DNA from: Cinclus cinclus
Lineage: Eukaryota > Chordata > Aves > Passeriformes > Cinclidae
DNA length: 64,000 nucleotides
Direction: 5' to 3'
NCBI RefSeq assembly: GCF_963662255.1
Contig: NC_085049.1
Span: forward strand, 64,279,158 to 64,343,157
Made by a program: the position numbers and the translations under genes. Positions 49,721 to 63,477 of the stretch are shown one piece after another (the first letter of the stretch is position 1; each line of letters begins with the position of its first letter). The notes under the pieces were generated by a model, which saw only the letters and a program-made list of their open reading frames with translations, did not search any database and had not been told where the DNA came from.

Positions 49721-52700
49721 TTTGTCTTCAGTAATATGTTTCTAATTTTATTGTTGTGGCTGTTCTTCCCTAAGGGTATTTGGAAATGAGATTCGTCATT
49801 TTAAAAAGTGCTTAGATGTAACAGACATCTAATAATCAATGAAATCAATGAAAAGAGTATTTATAGCTATAAATCCTGAATACTTTATCATTAGTACATG
49901 AAAAGTTACTACTGTTTGTTGGGTACTGAGTTTTCCATTCCTGGTGCATGTAACCACTTATTTCTCCTGGGCATATTCTGTGCACATCTGGAAATCTCCA
50001 TTCAGAAGAGCCAGTTGAAATGTTTTCCATCAAAGTGTATGTCAGATGCACTAGAATCCACAGGAAACCTTTTATAACGAGGTGGTTGTGTGGCCAGTGC
50101 AGTGTTATGGCATTATGATCAATAAGTTGATTTAATTTGGAAACAGCAGCAATAATTTCCTTTGAGATAGAAATAAGTGCAATATTTCCTTCACTTATCT
50201 GGAAAAGTTGGCTTACTCCAGATCTGGAAGGAGGCATGTATGTCTAGGCAGGACTCAGGAACTTTTTGACAGTGGCTCTTCTTCACCTGTGTGCAAAGGT
50301 GATCCATATCTTGCTATATGTGCCTTCTCAGGAGATGGATTTTTCTTCTGAGGGAGGTTTTCTCCATGCTTCCTTGTTGACAGTAGCCTGTCTGCTCTAC
50401 CTATCTCTCCCCAGCATTTTTGTCTGAACCACTGAGATCATCTGGAGGTAAAAGCAAAATCCCAGACCAAGAACTTTGGAATGGCCAGTGCTGGTCTTCC
50501 CTAATGGCCATAGCATCAGCAAAGAAGAATCAGCAAAGGTGTTAGTGGGGCCTACACTTGCAGATTTCTTGATTTAAATACCTGTAGAGTGCTCAAATAG
50601 GATAATGTATTTTAAAAAAGGGTTATCTTGCTGGGTCTTGTTTTACAAATATAAGCCCAGAACAAGTTCTTACGGCTGATACACAATGGCCTGATAGAAA
50701 TATTTATGGTAGAAATTCTGCCAGCTCTTTAATGCCAGCAACACCCTGGCCATTTAGTCCCTAGAGGACTTTGTTGTCAAAATGACTCTTTCTTTTGCAA
50801 ATTACCATATATTTGGGGAATATTGCTTGGTGCTTCTAAGAGTAGAGGCTCTGTGCTGGTTGGTGATTAGCCAAGCCCATGGGTCCTGTGTGCCAATGTC
50901 CCCTTGCAGCTCTGCCAGGAATAATAAGGGTGGGTGCTCATGCAGCACTTTTTGTCCTCAGATGGGTTCAGAGAGGGTGTGGGACCCACTCCTCAGCAGC
51001 TGCACTGGCTGCTGCAGAGCTCGGCTGTGGAACTCCAGCGGCAGCTCTTCTGTGGCTCGAGGCAGGAATGATCATGGTGGTACGTGGGACGCATGCTGCC
51101 TGTCACTCCACTTGTTGCTTGGAGAAAAAGCAGCATATGCCTTAAGCCAAGACATGCAGCACACCCCAGCTCAGGCACTCGCTGCTTGTCATGGCTGGCA
51201 AACACATCATGCCTGGCTGGAGACAGGACTTCTCTATCAGACTAAGTAGACAACAATGTCTTTATTAAGATATTTTTAATGGGAACGCTCCTATGAAGCA
51301 TAAGGCTTCCTAAGTTCTTTTGACTATTCTGTGTGTGACTGTGGGGGATTTTCTACCTCCTTTTGATCCTGATTTAATTTCCCAGACTCGGAGGACTCCT
51401 GGTAAAGAATACCAAATATGTAAAATTATATCGTGTGTCTGAGTAGCATTCAGTGTCCTCATGGAAAGAATGTTGACATGGCAAGCTTATGACAGGGCAC
51501 TCTACCTTTGTGGAACTGCTGGACAACATTTCTGTGGACATGCCCTTGGAAGATACTCAGAAACAATGGTCTCACATGCTGGTATGGACAGAAGCTACCT
51601 CAAATTTGGATAAAAAGGGCAAATGTATTTGCCGAGTCATTCTTGGTAACACAACAGCTTGTACAGTAATATATATCTGTTATCATTGGGCTGATTTAGC
51701 AGCAGGTTATGTTAAGCACATAATGTATAAAAACCCATGCAAAATAATATCATGATCTAAGACCACTGAGCTTTAGCTAACGGTGCATTGCCTGCTTTCA
51801 GTTAGGCTTAATTCAATGAAAATTAGTGCCAGTTGTGTTTCATTAGTGCACCAAAAAGAGAGCTGTGTTTTTTGTTTTCCAGAAAGTTGCTGAATCACAT
51901 CACTGAGCAGTGTGTATTCCTCAAACAGCCTTTCTCTAATGATGGAAAAAAAAGAAAAGCAAAAAAGAAAGCAGCAAACCTGGTATTAAAAGTCAAACAA
52001 TGAACCATATTATAAGGAAACATAATAGTATCCTTTCATTTTTAAAAAATTATATTTCTCATGCTGCATTGCCTTGGAATTGAAGGGCACAGAGTATTCC
52101 TTTTCTCTTTTACTGCTGCATGGCTTGTGCATAACTATTTATGTTGCAGTGCTAAGGCCTGCTCTTGCTCCCCAGGAGAAACACACTAAAGTATTATTAG
52201 ACCTAAGTGCATGGGAGAGAAAGCTCTTAGTATAATTTTTTACGTATAAATATTGCATACTTTATACCCATCCTTAGACTTTTACCAAAATAGAAGTTAT
52301 CTAATGCACACTCGGGTGGCCAGTCTTCCTACAAGAAGAACTCACAGGTGCAACATGGTAAATAATGCATGTGTATTTGCCATGTACTGTGCTATTTTTT
52401 TTTTTTAATTTCTGATTGTTATTTTTAATTTAAGAATACATATACTGCTCGGTCAAGCCCCGAACAGGTGTTTTTTTAGCTGCTAGTACTTTGGTCTCTG
52501 AAACTGGGTTGGTTTAATAACACAGAGTTTCTGTTAAACTTTCGTTTTGGTCACAGATCCTTATCTGTGAAAAAGAAAAAAAGAATCTTATCCTCTGTTT
52601 TATTGGACAATAATAAACACGGTAAGACAGAGGCTTTTGGTACGGATTTGTGTCATGCTCAGCAAACACAAATCTGTCTAGAATGGGCCTTCTGGGCTTT

Positions 52701-53527
52701 ACAGCCATACAAATACCAGCTTTCTGGAACTTCAATGCAAGCATACATGGCTTAAAGGCTTAACAATTTTTGTGTATGCACATGTGAATTCAAATACACG
52801 TAATGTTTAGTTCAGTCCAGTCACATAGCCTCTACTGACTATGACATTTCTGTACATTCTGTCTTCTCAATTGGCTTTGCCTAATACTGCTTCTTTTATG
52901 TTGTTTGTGACATGGTTAGCCTTTTTTTAGTTTTTCTTTTTGTTCAACAGGAAATGTCAGGCTGTTCTGATTGCATCTTTCCTTTTCTTCTAGGCACTGC
53001 ACTATTACTTTGGCTGTAGGTGTTGTTAGATGATGAAATTCCATTCAACTTCCATGCAAGCAAATCGCCATCCTGCAGTGTGCAGAGAAGCTGCTGAAAT
53101 GCTGGGGCAGAGAGACTGGGGGAAACACTAAGAAATTCCTGCCTCCCTGTAGTGCACAAAGTACGAACACGAAGAAGAGGGAGGGGGAAGGATGGTAGGT
53201 GTGAACCTGAAGGTCTCTTGCCCATGCCCTGAGAGGCAGGTCTGGTGCTGCTCCCCCTGTTTGCAGGGCAACTGCTCTGGCCTTTGCTTAGGGCTCTGCT
53301 CCCTAAGCCATTTTCCTCCTCTACCTTTCCTTCCACTCAGGGTCATCACTTCAAGTTGTAAACTCCTCTTGCTAAGGAAAAGAAGGCAGCCTGCTCCCTC
53401 TATAGGCTTTCCTGGTTGTTGCTTTCACGAAGCAGCCATCCAGGGAATCAGAGCTGCATGCTTTTGAAGACCGTCAAAAATGCAGAAGTGAAACGTATTT
53501 TGCACTTATTTTAAATTCAGAGATTAT
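49721..53527. other. Non-coding sequence
   Basis: A 130-codon minus frame (49845-50237), a 155-codon plus frame (50782-51249) and a 130-codon minus frame (52944-53336) occur here. None shows a known domain, and each is overlapped by other frames. The 50.87-51.24 kb part is GC-richer and includes a CAGCAGC/GCTGCTG hairpin (50994-51014). I assign no gene. Confidence 0.45.
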
Positions 53528-53593
53528 TTGTGCATGTGTACATGTGTGTGAATATGCATTTGTGTGTGTATGCATGTGCACGTGTGTGTATAA
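53528..53593. repeat. TG-rich imperfect microsatellite
   Basis: About 65 bp of alternating TG/CA-like sequence with ATG and ACG interruptions. Alternating purine-pyrimidine DNA of this kind can adopt Z-form. The tract is imperfect and therefore probably old and fairly stable. Confidence 0.85.
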
Positions 53594-54939
53594 ATGCCCC
53601 CACACATTCTCTAACACCTATGTATATAACTACTTTTTCTGCAAAAGTGATGTATGGAGCTGTTTTACTGTTTAATTTTAGCCTATTTTTTAGAACAAGT
53701 GCATGATCCTTTTGTGTGAACCTGCTGTTTATTAATGGTTTATGACAACATGAACCATGCATCCTGACTGCCCCCTGACTGACCTGCATCCTACCCTCAT
53801 TAATGGAAGAGACACCATCTGAGCCAGCAGTTCCATGAACTCACACTTCCTCCAAGTGTCCTCTATCCCAGCTGCTTTTTTCTCCTCTCTGTCCCAGGAC
53901 TCTGCCTCATCATCTGCACCAGCACTGCAATTTCTGGCATCGTTCTGGTAAGAAAAGCAACCTGTATTAAGAACAACTCTGTAAATAAAAAGCCTATTTC
54001 TAATTTGGATCAGCTCAGTGACCTGATTTACAGCACAAACCCAAAAACAGTTGCAGAGAAGCATGAGTGTGAAGAAGCAGCTGGAGGCAAGGCAGGGATG
54101 GGAGACAGACATTCCCAAGCTGTCCTTGCAGCTGAAGTCCACCTTTTGTACAACTATAGCTGCCAGTGTACCTTTGTTCTGGCACAGATATCAAAGGGAA
54201 TTCCCCTGCACTGCCTGAAGTAACACTTGAGGGAAAAACTGACACATTGGTGAGTTATATATTAACCATTACAGAGAGTGGCAGCCTGACAAAGCAGTGA
54301 GTTACTGATTAAAAAAAAAAATAGCAACCTTTCCATTATGCAGAGCATGGATAATAGCTCCTAGGAAAAAATGGCCCAGCTCTTTCCATTAAATTATATT
54401 GTATTCAATTCTTCCATACTTTCTGGAATGCGAATATATTGTTCAGACGTTTTCAGTGCTAAATAAATGCCTCTGGCTGTTTCTTGTGGGTAGCTGAGGG
54501 GAGAAGGCAGGAAATGTTTTAGCTAAAATGATGCAGCTATTTCCAATGAAGTGTCAGAAGAGCAGTGTGCAAGATTTCAGGAGTTACAGAAAAAGATAAT
54601 CATAGTCATTCAGCACTGTGCTCAGTTTTCCTTCCCAATAGCTGACCTTGCTCTATGTTCAGCATTATTAGAGATATGCTTCAATGAAGTTTAGGTTTTT
54701 ATCTCTTAGGACACAAATTAATTGCTTTAACTTAAGTTTAAAAGCAGAACCTTGCCAGAGGTGACAAATGGGAGTATTATATGTCACTGGTTAAATGAGT
54801 AATATTTTATTTGTCTTTGAAGTTTCTGGTGAAAGCTGAAGCATAATGGTGAAAAAAAAAAAAAGTTACACAATACCTCACATATGGAATTGATTATGCT
54901 CTGGTTTTTTTTTTATATGGAATACATTGCTCTTCAGTG

Positions 54940-54943
<4 letters not shown>
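53594..54943. other. Non-coding sequence
   Basis: No recognisable gene. A 136-codon minus frame (53732-54142) is overlapped by frames on both strands. Poly-A runs occur near 54310 and 54850. Confidence 0.5.

Positions 54944-54977
<34 letters not shown>
54944..54977. repeat. (TA)17 microsatellite
   Basis: Thirty-four bases of perfect alternating TA. Perfect TA tracts are self-complementary, can extrude as cruciforms and tend to be length-polymorphic. Confidence 0.95.
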
Positions 54978-54982
<5 letters not shown>

Positions 54983-57900
54983 GATGATTCAATTTGGTAT
55001 CCAATATGTGCTGTGCGTTTATACAGGAGATTTAAACTTTTTGACTGAATATGAATTTTTTTTAATAGAAGATCCTTCTTTTGGTCAATGTATTCCACTA
55101 CTTAATGAAAATAACCCTGTCCATATTTCCCGTCAACTGTTTGGTTTTCAAGAGACATTTTTGACCTTCAAAACCACAAAAATGATCCTTGCCTTAGACC
55201 AAAATACTGTCTTTATGAATTGAAAAAAAAAAAAAACCCAAACCAGACCCCTTTTTTTCCCCCAATGCACTACGTATTTCAGTAGTAATATATTTCCTTA
55301 AAGTTGTATGTTTGGAATTGAATTGCATGGCATTTATGTAGCCAAGGCTTTAAGCACTCTTACATATTGAATAATATGACCAAAATCCCTGAGGTCTTTT
55401 TATCAGGAACTCAGCTAGACAGGCACTTAGAGATGCCCTTTTTCTACTCCTAATACTCTGGGAAGTATACTTTGCACTTGACAAGGTGAAATAAAAAGGC
55501 TGGTAATAAATACTAATACATACAGGAGAGTTGAGGGTAGGCCAGGTTCAGGGCAGGATATTGCTCAGCTGTGTTTGGGAAGGGAAGTACTGACAGGGAA
55601 TTCCTCTCCACCCCTTAGATCTGCTGACCTCTTCATGTGGGTCAGGGCTGCCCCTGGTATGTGGACGCTGCACCTTCTTCCATCCCACCCTGACCTCTTG
55701 AAGAAAACAGAGGCATGAGTAAGGGAGATGAATGATTCTGCTTAAATTGCTGGTGCTGGCTGCCAAGGAGGCAACCTGTGACAGAGGAGAAGAGCAGTGA
55801 AAGGCAAAAAGAGGTAGCCAGGATTAGGTCAAAAGAAAGGCTAAGCAAAACCAGAGAGAGAAACATTAAGGCAAAGACTTAGCCCAGGGATGAGTGAAGC
55901 AGAGTTTCAATGGAATTGATAAAATCCAGGATACAACTGTACTTAGGAATAGTGTGATTGTTGTTTGGATGCAAGGGCACTGTATGTATACTAGCATTGT
56001 AGATACTGATCATCTTTAAGCTGATGCCAGAGGTCTGTCACACACACCAATTTGGAATCACTGCCAGTTTTCTGAGTACAGTGTGTCCAGATGATTATTG
56101 CAAGTCTGCAGTAAGAAGTACGCAGGTTATGCTTGTATCTGATATTTAGAGTCCAAGAAAAGGGCAAAGAAACATAGGTCTTTTTTGTGACAATTTTGAT
56201 CAGTCTGATCAGGAAAAAAATAGAAACAAACAAAAAAAAAAGCCACCAAAACTTCCTATGTACCCACAAATTAAACACCTGTTATGATTAAAATACAACA
56301 ACATCAATTTCTGCTTGTTGGAAATGTTTTGCATATAGTCTTTGGCAACATCATTTCTTCTCACAGGAAGAAGACCATAAGACAACCCAGCATTACCTTT
56401 CAGATTGTTATGCCATCACACTACTGTATTGCACCACCAGGGTGTTGCAAAGAAGGCCTTACATGTGGAGCTACCCAAACCTAACATGGCTTGGGAGTGA
56501 CGTATTTAATACTGTATGCATGACCTCATCTTCAAAGGAAGATTAGCGTTAGCAAACTTAAGATGATGGAAAGGGAGGAGTTGGTTTATAATTAATTTCA
56601 GCACAATAGAGTTAAATTCTAAAAAAATTCCTTTATTGCCATCATCCTCTTTGCCAGTTCTACATGTAGAGTCAATTGCCACAAAAATTAGGACGAAAAA
56701 ATTTCTCATGTATGTGCTAAAGCAATGTCAGAAAGTGGTGTTCAGAGCAGTTGGTATGGTTGTTTGGGCTGATCAGTGGGGCCATGAAGATCATGCTTTG
56801 GGCTGGGGGCAAGCACCTGTGACTGCACAGCAGAGGAGGGAGCTACCAGGAGCTGCCAGCAGCTCTGGTGTCAGACTTATGCAAAGCATGACTAAAACAA
56901 TGCCACTTCTGAATACAAAATTCCCCTATTTCTTTCTTGCTTTAGTGAGGAGAGCTCTGCAGATGTGGAGACAGGGACAAAAGCAGCCAGTATTTCCTCT
57001 TTTTCTACATGCTAGTCAGTCCTGTTCATGGGGCACTGGCTCATCCTTCTGGCTTCTGAACTGAGAAAAGAAGATGCTCCTCTTCCAAGTAACTAATGAA
57101 TCATCCCTTTTAGTACATAGCATGCATGACTGCATTGTTAAAAGCAGTCTTAATCACTCACTGAGAAAAATGTTATTGATCATTTCTCCCTTTTAGTTGT
57201 TAAGTGGAAGCTTGGGAGTTGTGACTCACAGCCTTTGTGCTGTGGCAAGCCCAGAAAGACTTTAGTAGATTTTTAGGTAATTGTAGGAGCCCTCTGCATC
57301 TTATTTGTCACATCTTCCTAGTATAGCTATAGTTTGGGAAAATGGTAGATTTCTAAGTTTTATATTATTTGAGAAATCACTGTTTTGCAGATGGATTTGG
57401 CCTGAACTTTACACCAAAATTCAGTGAAGAGAAGGATTTGTGGTAGGCAACTGTCCTGTAGCAGTGGATAGGGCAAAACAGCTTCTGGGCTGGACAAAGC
57501 CCACCCCCTACTTTGCCTTTAGTTCTGTAGTGGTGTTGGACATGCTATGCATACAGCAGTTCACCCTTGTTTATAAACATAGGACTATGTCAACAGAACA
57601 GTAAAATAAGGAAAAAATAAGTAGTAAAATTAAATTTTAAAGCTCTTGACGGCTTCCTGGAAAGAGAATGAATGGGTCTGAGGTAAGAAGTTAATTCTCT
57701 TGTTTACCTGGAATTTCCAAAGGCAGAGAAAAGTTAATAGGTACAACGTTTTATATGTGACATGGTAAAAAAAGTATCTGTAGCTATTTCAAATGTAGAC
57801 AGATATACTGATTGACATACTTGTGTATTAACTGCATAAAAATACTAGGTGAAAGATTATTATTAATACCAAATTGTAAAGTTTTCAACTGGTGCAGCGT

Positions 57901-60900
57901 TCCATAGTTAAGACAGTCTGTACCCTCTTGAATCAGTCTTTCTACATTTGTATGTCTATTATATGAGTATAATATGGCTGTATTCTATTATTACATCCAA
58001 CTTATTTAATTGAATCAGTCACTTGTTCATTCCTTCACAAAAGCAAAAGAAGCTACAGGGTCTCCATGGAGGATGAGGAGGAATAAGACGTGTAGGGACA
58101 GTTCTGGTAGTGAGTGATTGAAGCATGTTTGTTGTTACCAATTTTTTAAAATTATTTCCCCTAAATAATGTTTCTCATTCATTCTGAACAGAGGGCTTTC
58201 CCAAGTGCCCCTCCATGACACTACATCGAATATTGCTGGTCAGCAGGTCCTCTGCTCTCCCACCACAGCCTTCCTTAGCTTCTGGAAAATGGAACCAGAC
58301 TCTGCTGTGAGCAGACACTTAGGAGGTGGGGTAAGAGGGGAAAAAGGCACCCAGCTAGTGATTGATTGTGTAATGATACTAAAACCACTTGCATTACAAG
58401 ACTTCATCGTGTTTGACTGTAGTTGGGAGCAAAGGTGATGTAAAATAATGTATGATAATAGTTTTCTTTGAGCATCTTTGCCTAGCACCAGGTAAGTAGT
58501 TTTTTCTTTCTTGGGCTGTCATTGTTGGGAAAAGTATTGCCACCAGCTATAGGTCTTAAAAATATCCTTTGATATATGGAAAGGAAATGGAATTTATTTT
58601 GAGAAAGAATCTTGCCCCCCTGGTGCATTGCTTGATGAATGTGGTCACTTGATGGAAGTATGCTGCCATGGGGCAACAGCCCTTGAGATTTGTCCTAGTG
58701 TCAGCTCAGCTCTTAGAGAATGACAGAAACTGTTGTGGAGGAAGATGTTCCCAGTGGTATCACAAGGAAAGAACAGACAAGAAGACATTTGAGAAGAAGG
58801 GCATGCTAAAGGCCCTAGCAAAACTGCATTTGGTGTCTTCAAGGGAAGACTCAGTGAGGGCAGAGATTTAGAGTGAGCTTTCCAGGGGGATAGCTCCAGA
58901 GACTTCCCCAGTCATCACAGGCTGTGGGTGGGGGTTCACTTGTTGTGTGATGACCCTACAGATGTGGAGGAGTGTAACTTGTAGAGCTCAAATCCCAGAC
59001 ATCCTCTGGGTGGGTCTAAAGGGTCCTAAAAAATCTTTGAGAAGCAAATAGTAACTGTACAAAAGTCTAAAATTCTAGCCTTAACATAGTTTTGTCTTAG
59101 TAGGAAATAGCCTGGGCCTTGACAGCTGAAAGGGGACAGACCTGCTTTAATCATTTGTAACAATTTTTGCAATGCAGAGATATAGTAGCCAGCACTTGTT
59201 CTTTGTGAGTAGCAGGCATCCGGAAAACAACATCTTTAATAAGAAACAGCAGTTTGAACTTCTGAATGCTACTTCAGTGTGAACTCTCTATAATACTCTT
59301 AAAATATATTCCAGTTTAATAACCTCATTCTGCATCAATTTTTGCTTGGATCTGAGAGCACCTTTTATTATCTGCTGTTTCTTACATTTATAAAAATAGT
59401 ACTTAACATCAAAGGAACCTTTAAAAGAATAAGCTTCTTGGATCACTTCAGTAAATAGCTTATTGCTACTAATTGCCCACCGCTTCATAAAACCCCTTTC
59501 TCTTTAATGGCTCTTCCTTGCAAAGCCTCAGTGAGACTGAGATAACTCCATATCTAGTTTCTCAAGACATAAAGTATAAGATTGTGACCGTCAATTCATA
59601 TTTTTTCCTTACTTTTCCCATGTATTTCTAAGTCTTGGGTCTCCTTGTGAAAGGAGGATTGCAGAGGCAGGCCATTGCATTGTGCTTCTGGAGGATTTCC
59701 ACTGGTTCCTGCACTCAGCCATGTCTATGGTAATGGTCTCATATACCTCTCTGACAGGAGTATCCACTTGCTATCCACCTTTCCATGTAAACAGAGCCCC
59801 CAGCTGTGCTTCTACCTAACAGGAACACCAGTCCTTAATGAGAATCAAAAGTCAGGATGACCAAAAAAGCCCTGCTCAGTCATGAACCACGTGTAATGGG
59901 TTTTCTCTTTCCCTAGTGTAGACTGGAATATAGATTTCAAAACCTCACTGAGGTTAGGTACCACTGTGTGCAAGAGAGCCAAGGGTCCAATGTTCAATAT
60001 TGGGAGATTACTTTGAATGTCTTGAAACACTGAATACCTCTTCATTTCTTTTTCTGCTTTGGGCCAGGCAACAAAACAGATGTCCTGTACAAATTATTGT
60101 GGACATAACATTGATGGGCAGCTGAGAAATGATGTAGCAGTAGATGGCCCTCATCTCCTTCCTAAAGACAAATGACATTTTTACCATTATATTTTGCAAC
60201 TGTACTGCCAGAATCCAGGAATACATTACACAAGCTTAAAAATTTAAGATTTTCATACAAATCAGTATTGTCCAACTGCTTACCAAAAAAAGGATTCATT
60301 ATGCCCTGTGGGAAATCTCTATATTTGATCAGAAATGTCTAATATGAATAAAATACCCTAACTTCAAAGAATACACTTGATTTTCCATTTCTTGATTATT
60401 CAAATCACCTGGCAAACTCATAAAGAGATTTTGGTGCACTAAACACATATTCTAGCCAGGTAGTTAAACCACCACTGAGACAATTTTTTGGTTGGGTGAT
60501 TTTATTTGGTTTTGTAATCTTAAATCTTAAAATAATATTTATATGATGCTTTTCTTGCTTCTTTGGTTTTAAAACTTTTTGAGGCAGAGATGGTCCATAC
60601 TAAAACCTTCTACAATAAATATCCAGTTTTGGGGGAGCCATTTCATTGCCAAGCTGGAAGTAAGGAGTGAATATTTATTTTTGGAGCAGATACATCACTA
60701 GGATGGCTCTTATCATTACAGCTAACAATCATTTAAGAAAAGAGAGGCATAGAGGCCAGGCTAGGGTTACATGGCTTGGCAAATCAGGCTTCAGAGTACT
60801 TAGCTGTATATCAGAAAAGTTACCAGCACAAATAGCAAAATTCCAGGTGTTGTGCAAATTCGTTCTACCTAACAAAATGTATTAACATTGTTTTAAAGCA

Positions 60901-63387
60901 GGTACTTTCTTCTGGCCAGTTTTATAATAGATTTGATGTGGAAGATTTTTGCCTGCAATTAACTTGCAGTCAACAGAAAGTATAAAACTGCTTTAACATT
61001 ATAACCCACGCTCTTCTTAGCTCAGATGATACAGAAATTCAGTGGTGCATGTGTATTTGTTCCAGAATAAATCTGTATTGTTAGCTGACCCAGTAATGCA
61101 TCTAGCTGGCATTAATGGAAAGGATCCTCAGCTGTTGAAGGGTTGATGCTTGATAACTGTGTAACCACGTGGCATTTCATCATGCCACAGGAAATGCATT
61201 TGTTACTTTTTCCTTCACTGATACCCAATGCCTCTTTGCCCTAGGCTTTGGTACATGCATTTTATTTTTCATTAGTAAATTAGATGGTTTGGGGGTCTTT
61301 TTACTTCAATATTTTATGAAATTGCAGATTGTACCTGCTCTATACTAGAAGAAGATGAGTAAAAGGTCCTACTCTTTAATTTTTCAGTGAGAACAGTCTA
61401 AATCATTACTACAATTACTACATAGACAGGTTCAGCTAGTATTGCAAGAAAATCCAGGGCTGACCAGCCAGCATTTAGTAGTGTGCATTTATCTGTGCAT
61501 CTTAAAAATAACATTTTGATTCCTAGATGCAGCAGACATTAAAATACAAATCTGGATGACTTTGAGAGGTTAACTTTATAATTACAGATACCATTAAGCA
61601 TTATGTGATTAGTGTAATGCTGTGGCTCTATTTTTTACTGTTTTAACAAAGCCTGTTAACCTCCATGTATAGTTAACATTCAGCCCCTTTATTTAGCAGC
61701 CTATATTCTGGAAATTTAAAAATGTTTGACTGAATTGCTGATGCAACACGTGTAAACAGTGACTCTCAATAAAGCTAACATTTATTGCATTTACTTATAT
61801 ACAAGGCCATGAACAAATACTTCATTAATGTTCAAAGAGGACAGTGCTTGAAGCAGTGCTATGTGGACCTTCCTATTTTTTAAAAAAACCAGCCAACCAA
61901 ACAAAATAACCCAAGTAAATGCTTGTTATTGCACTTGGTTAGATCTGTGTTTGAAAAAAAAAAAAACCAACCCATGTCAGACCTTCAGTATTTTTTGCAG
62001 TTATGCAGAAAGGTGCCCAAAATTATGCCCTTAGCTATTATCATTAAATCTTCAAACATTAAATCTTCATACACTGAACATTCATCTAATGTTTCTGCTG
62101 TAACTAAGAAAGTGTTACTAAGGTTCATTTTAATGACCATTAATACTGACATGCAAATGACCACTACTTCCCCTACTTCTTTCATTTGGCATTTAAAGCA
62201 TTTCACTTAAAAATCTTGGAAATAGTCTCAAGCATGCCTAGACTGATGGAGATGAGTAACTTTGTATCTGAGAGGAGGGAAAGAGAAACTACATATGTAT
62301 GTTAGCACATGCCAAGGTGAATAGATAAGTAGCCCCAAATAATCTTTTATTCAAAATATTTTAATTTTACTCTGCAGTGAAATTCCACAAAGCCCCTTTC
62401 TTGTTCCTTTTGACCTATTTTCTGTGCCATTTACTGGAAAGTACCTAGGTGAATTGCCAACAATTCTTAACGTCTCTGGACTAATGGGATCAGAATGGAC
62501 ATGGTACCACCACAGCTTTTTATAGTGGAATTTTAAAATGTTTCTTTTGTGTCAGGCTTTCAGCTCTATGCAGAATAATTTCTTAGCTGGGGCATTTGGC
62601 AAAGAGAGCTCTGCATGACTCAGCAGCAGATCTTCTCCATGTCAGATTTTGGTTAAATTTTATATGAGGTTTATTTTTTACACAAACTTATACATATTTA
62701 TGACTAAAATTCCATTGCATGCTGCTGGGCTTTCTCTAGTTCCAGTGCCTGTCTGTCTGACTACTCCAGCAAAGCTACATGACATATGCTACACAGGGAT
62801 TCAGGATTCAAGTGGATGGTATAGGAATCAGTGACTGGAGCAATTTTTTTACTGATAACAGAGATAATTCTGTTATTCTGTCCTTAACTGGGGTTTCTTA
62901 GGGAGAGCTGTGCAAATTTTACAACGTTCAAATTCTGTAATATTAGAATGAAGTCATGACTTTGAATTCTTGGATTTGGTATTAATGCTAGCCATGCAAC
63001 CTTTATTAGTACTCGTACTCATTACTCATGCAAGTAATTGCACTGACTTGCAAGAGGCTCTCTGTAGCACAGGAACCCTCAAGTTGCCAGCTCTTTGTTA
63101 GAGCTATCACCACAGAGTCAGCCAGGTTCTAAAGCAGCTGAGCAAACACACTATATTACATGCAGGGAGAGGTACTCTGGCCAACGTCTTCAGTACCGTG
63201 AGTGAAGAATTACAGACCTGTTATTTTTCTCTGTAGTGAGAAGGGAATGGATCAGGAGCCATTGGGAATTAGTTCAAGCATAGACTAAAACTACCCTCTG
63301 TGCTGGTAATTAGTCCTGCCTTCAGCTGAAAACACAGCTTTGTCCCAGTCTGCACTTCAGAAATCTTTCAAATTTTGTCATACACCT
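54978..63387. other. Non-coding sequence, repeat-poor
   Basis: Over 8 kb with no confident transposon. The longest frame is 142 codons at 56636-57064 (plus), unrecognised. A poly-A run lies at about 55222 and another near 61955. A cluster of short palindromes at 61165-61201 (CCACGTGG, a 7-bp stem hairpin and AAATGCATTT) could be regulatory. An octamer-like ATGCAAAT lies near 62152. No evidence of transcription is visible. Confidence 0.45.
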
Positions 63388-63477
63388 TTCATAGCATCTT
63401 TGAGGTTTGTAAAGACCTGCAAGATCATTAAGTCCAACCTTTGACCAAATATCACGATGTAAACTAAACCATATTTT
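63388..63477 (-). mobile_element. CR1 LINE 3' tail fragment, minus strand
   Basis: The plus strand reads 'TTTCATAGCATCTTTGAGGT', 'AAAGACCTGCAAGATCATTA', 'AGTCCAACCTTTGACCAAAT' and 'AAACTAAACCAT'. This matches the reverse complement of the usual avian CR1 3' end ('TCATAGAATCATT.AGGTTGG', 'AAGACCTC.AAGATCAT.GAG', 'TCCAACC.TTGACC'). It is a 5'-truncated, decayed tail of about 90 bp with no coding capacity. Confidence 0.8.

Noticed and set aside
53732..54142. 136-codon minus-strand frame as a gene
   Set aside because: It has no recognisable domain, is overlapped by frames on both strands and lacks convincing exon boundaries.
60735..60800. Third MIR fragment (minus strand)
   Set aside because: 'GAGAGGCATAGAGG' and 'GGTTACATGGCTTGGCAAAT' recall MIR wording, but the blocks are short and misordered relative to the consensus as I remember it.
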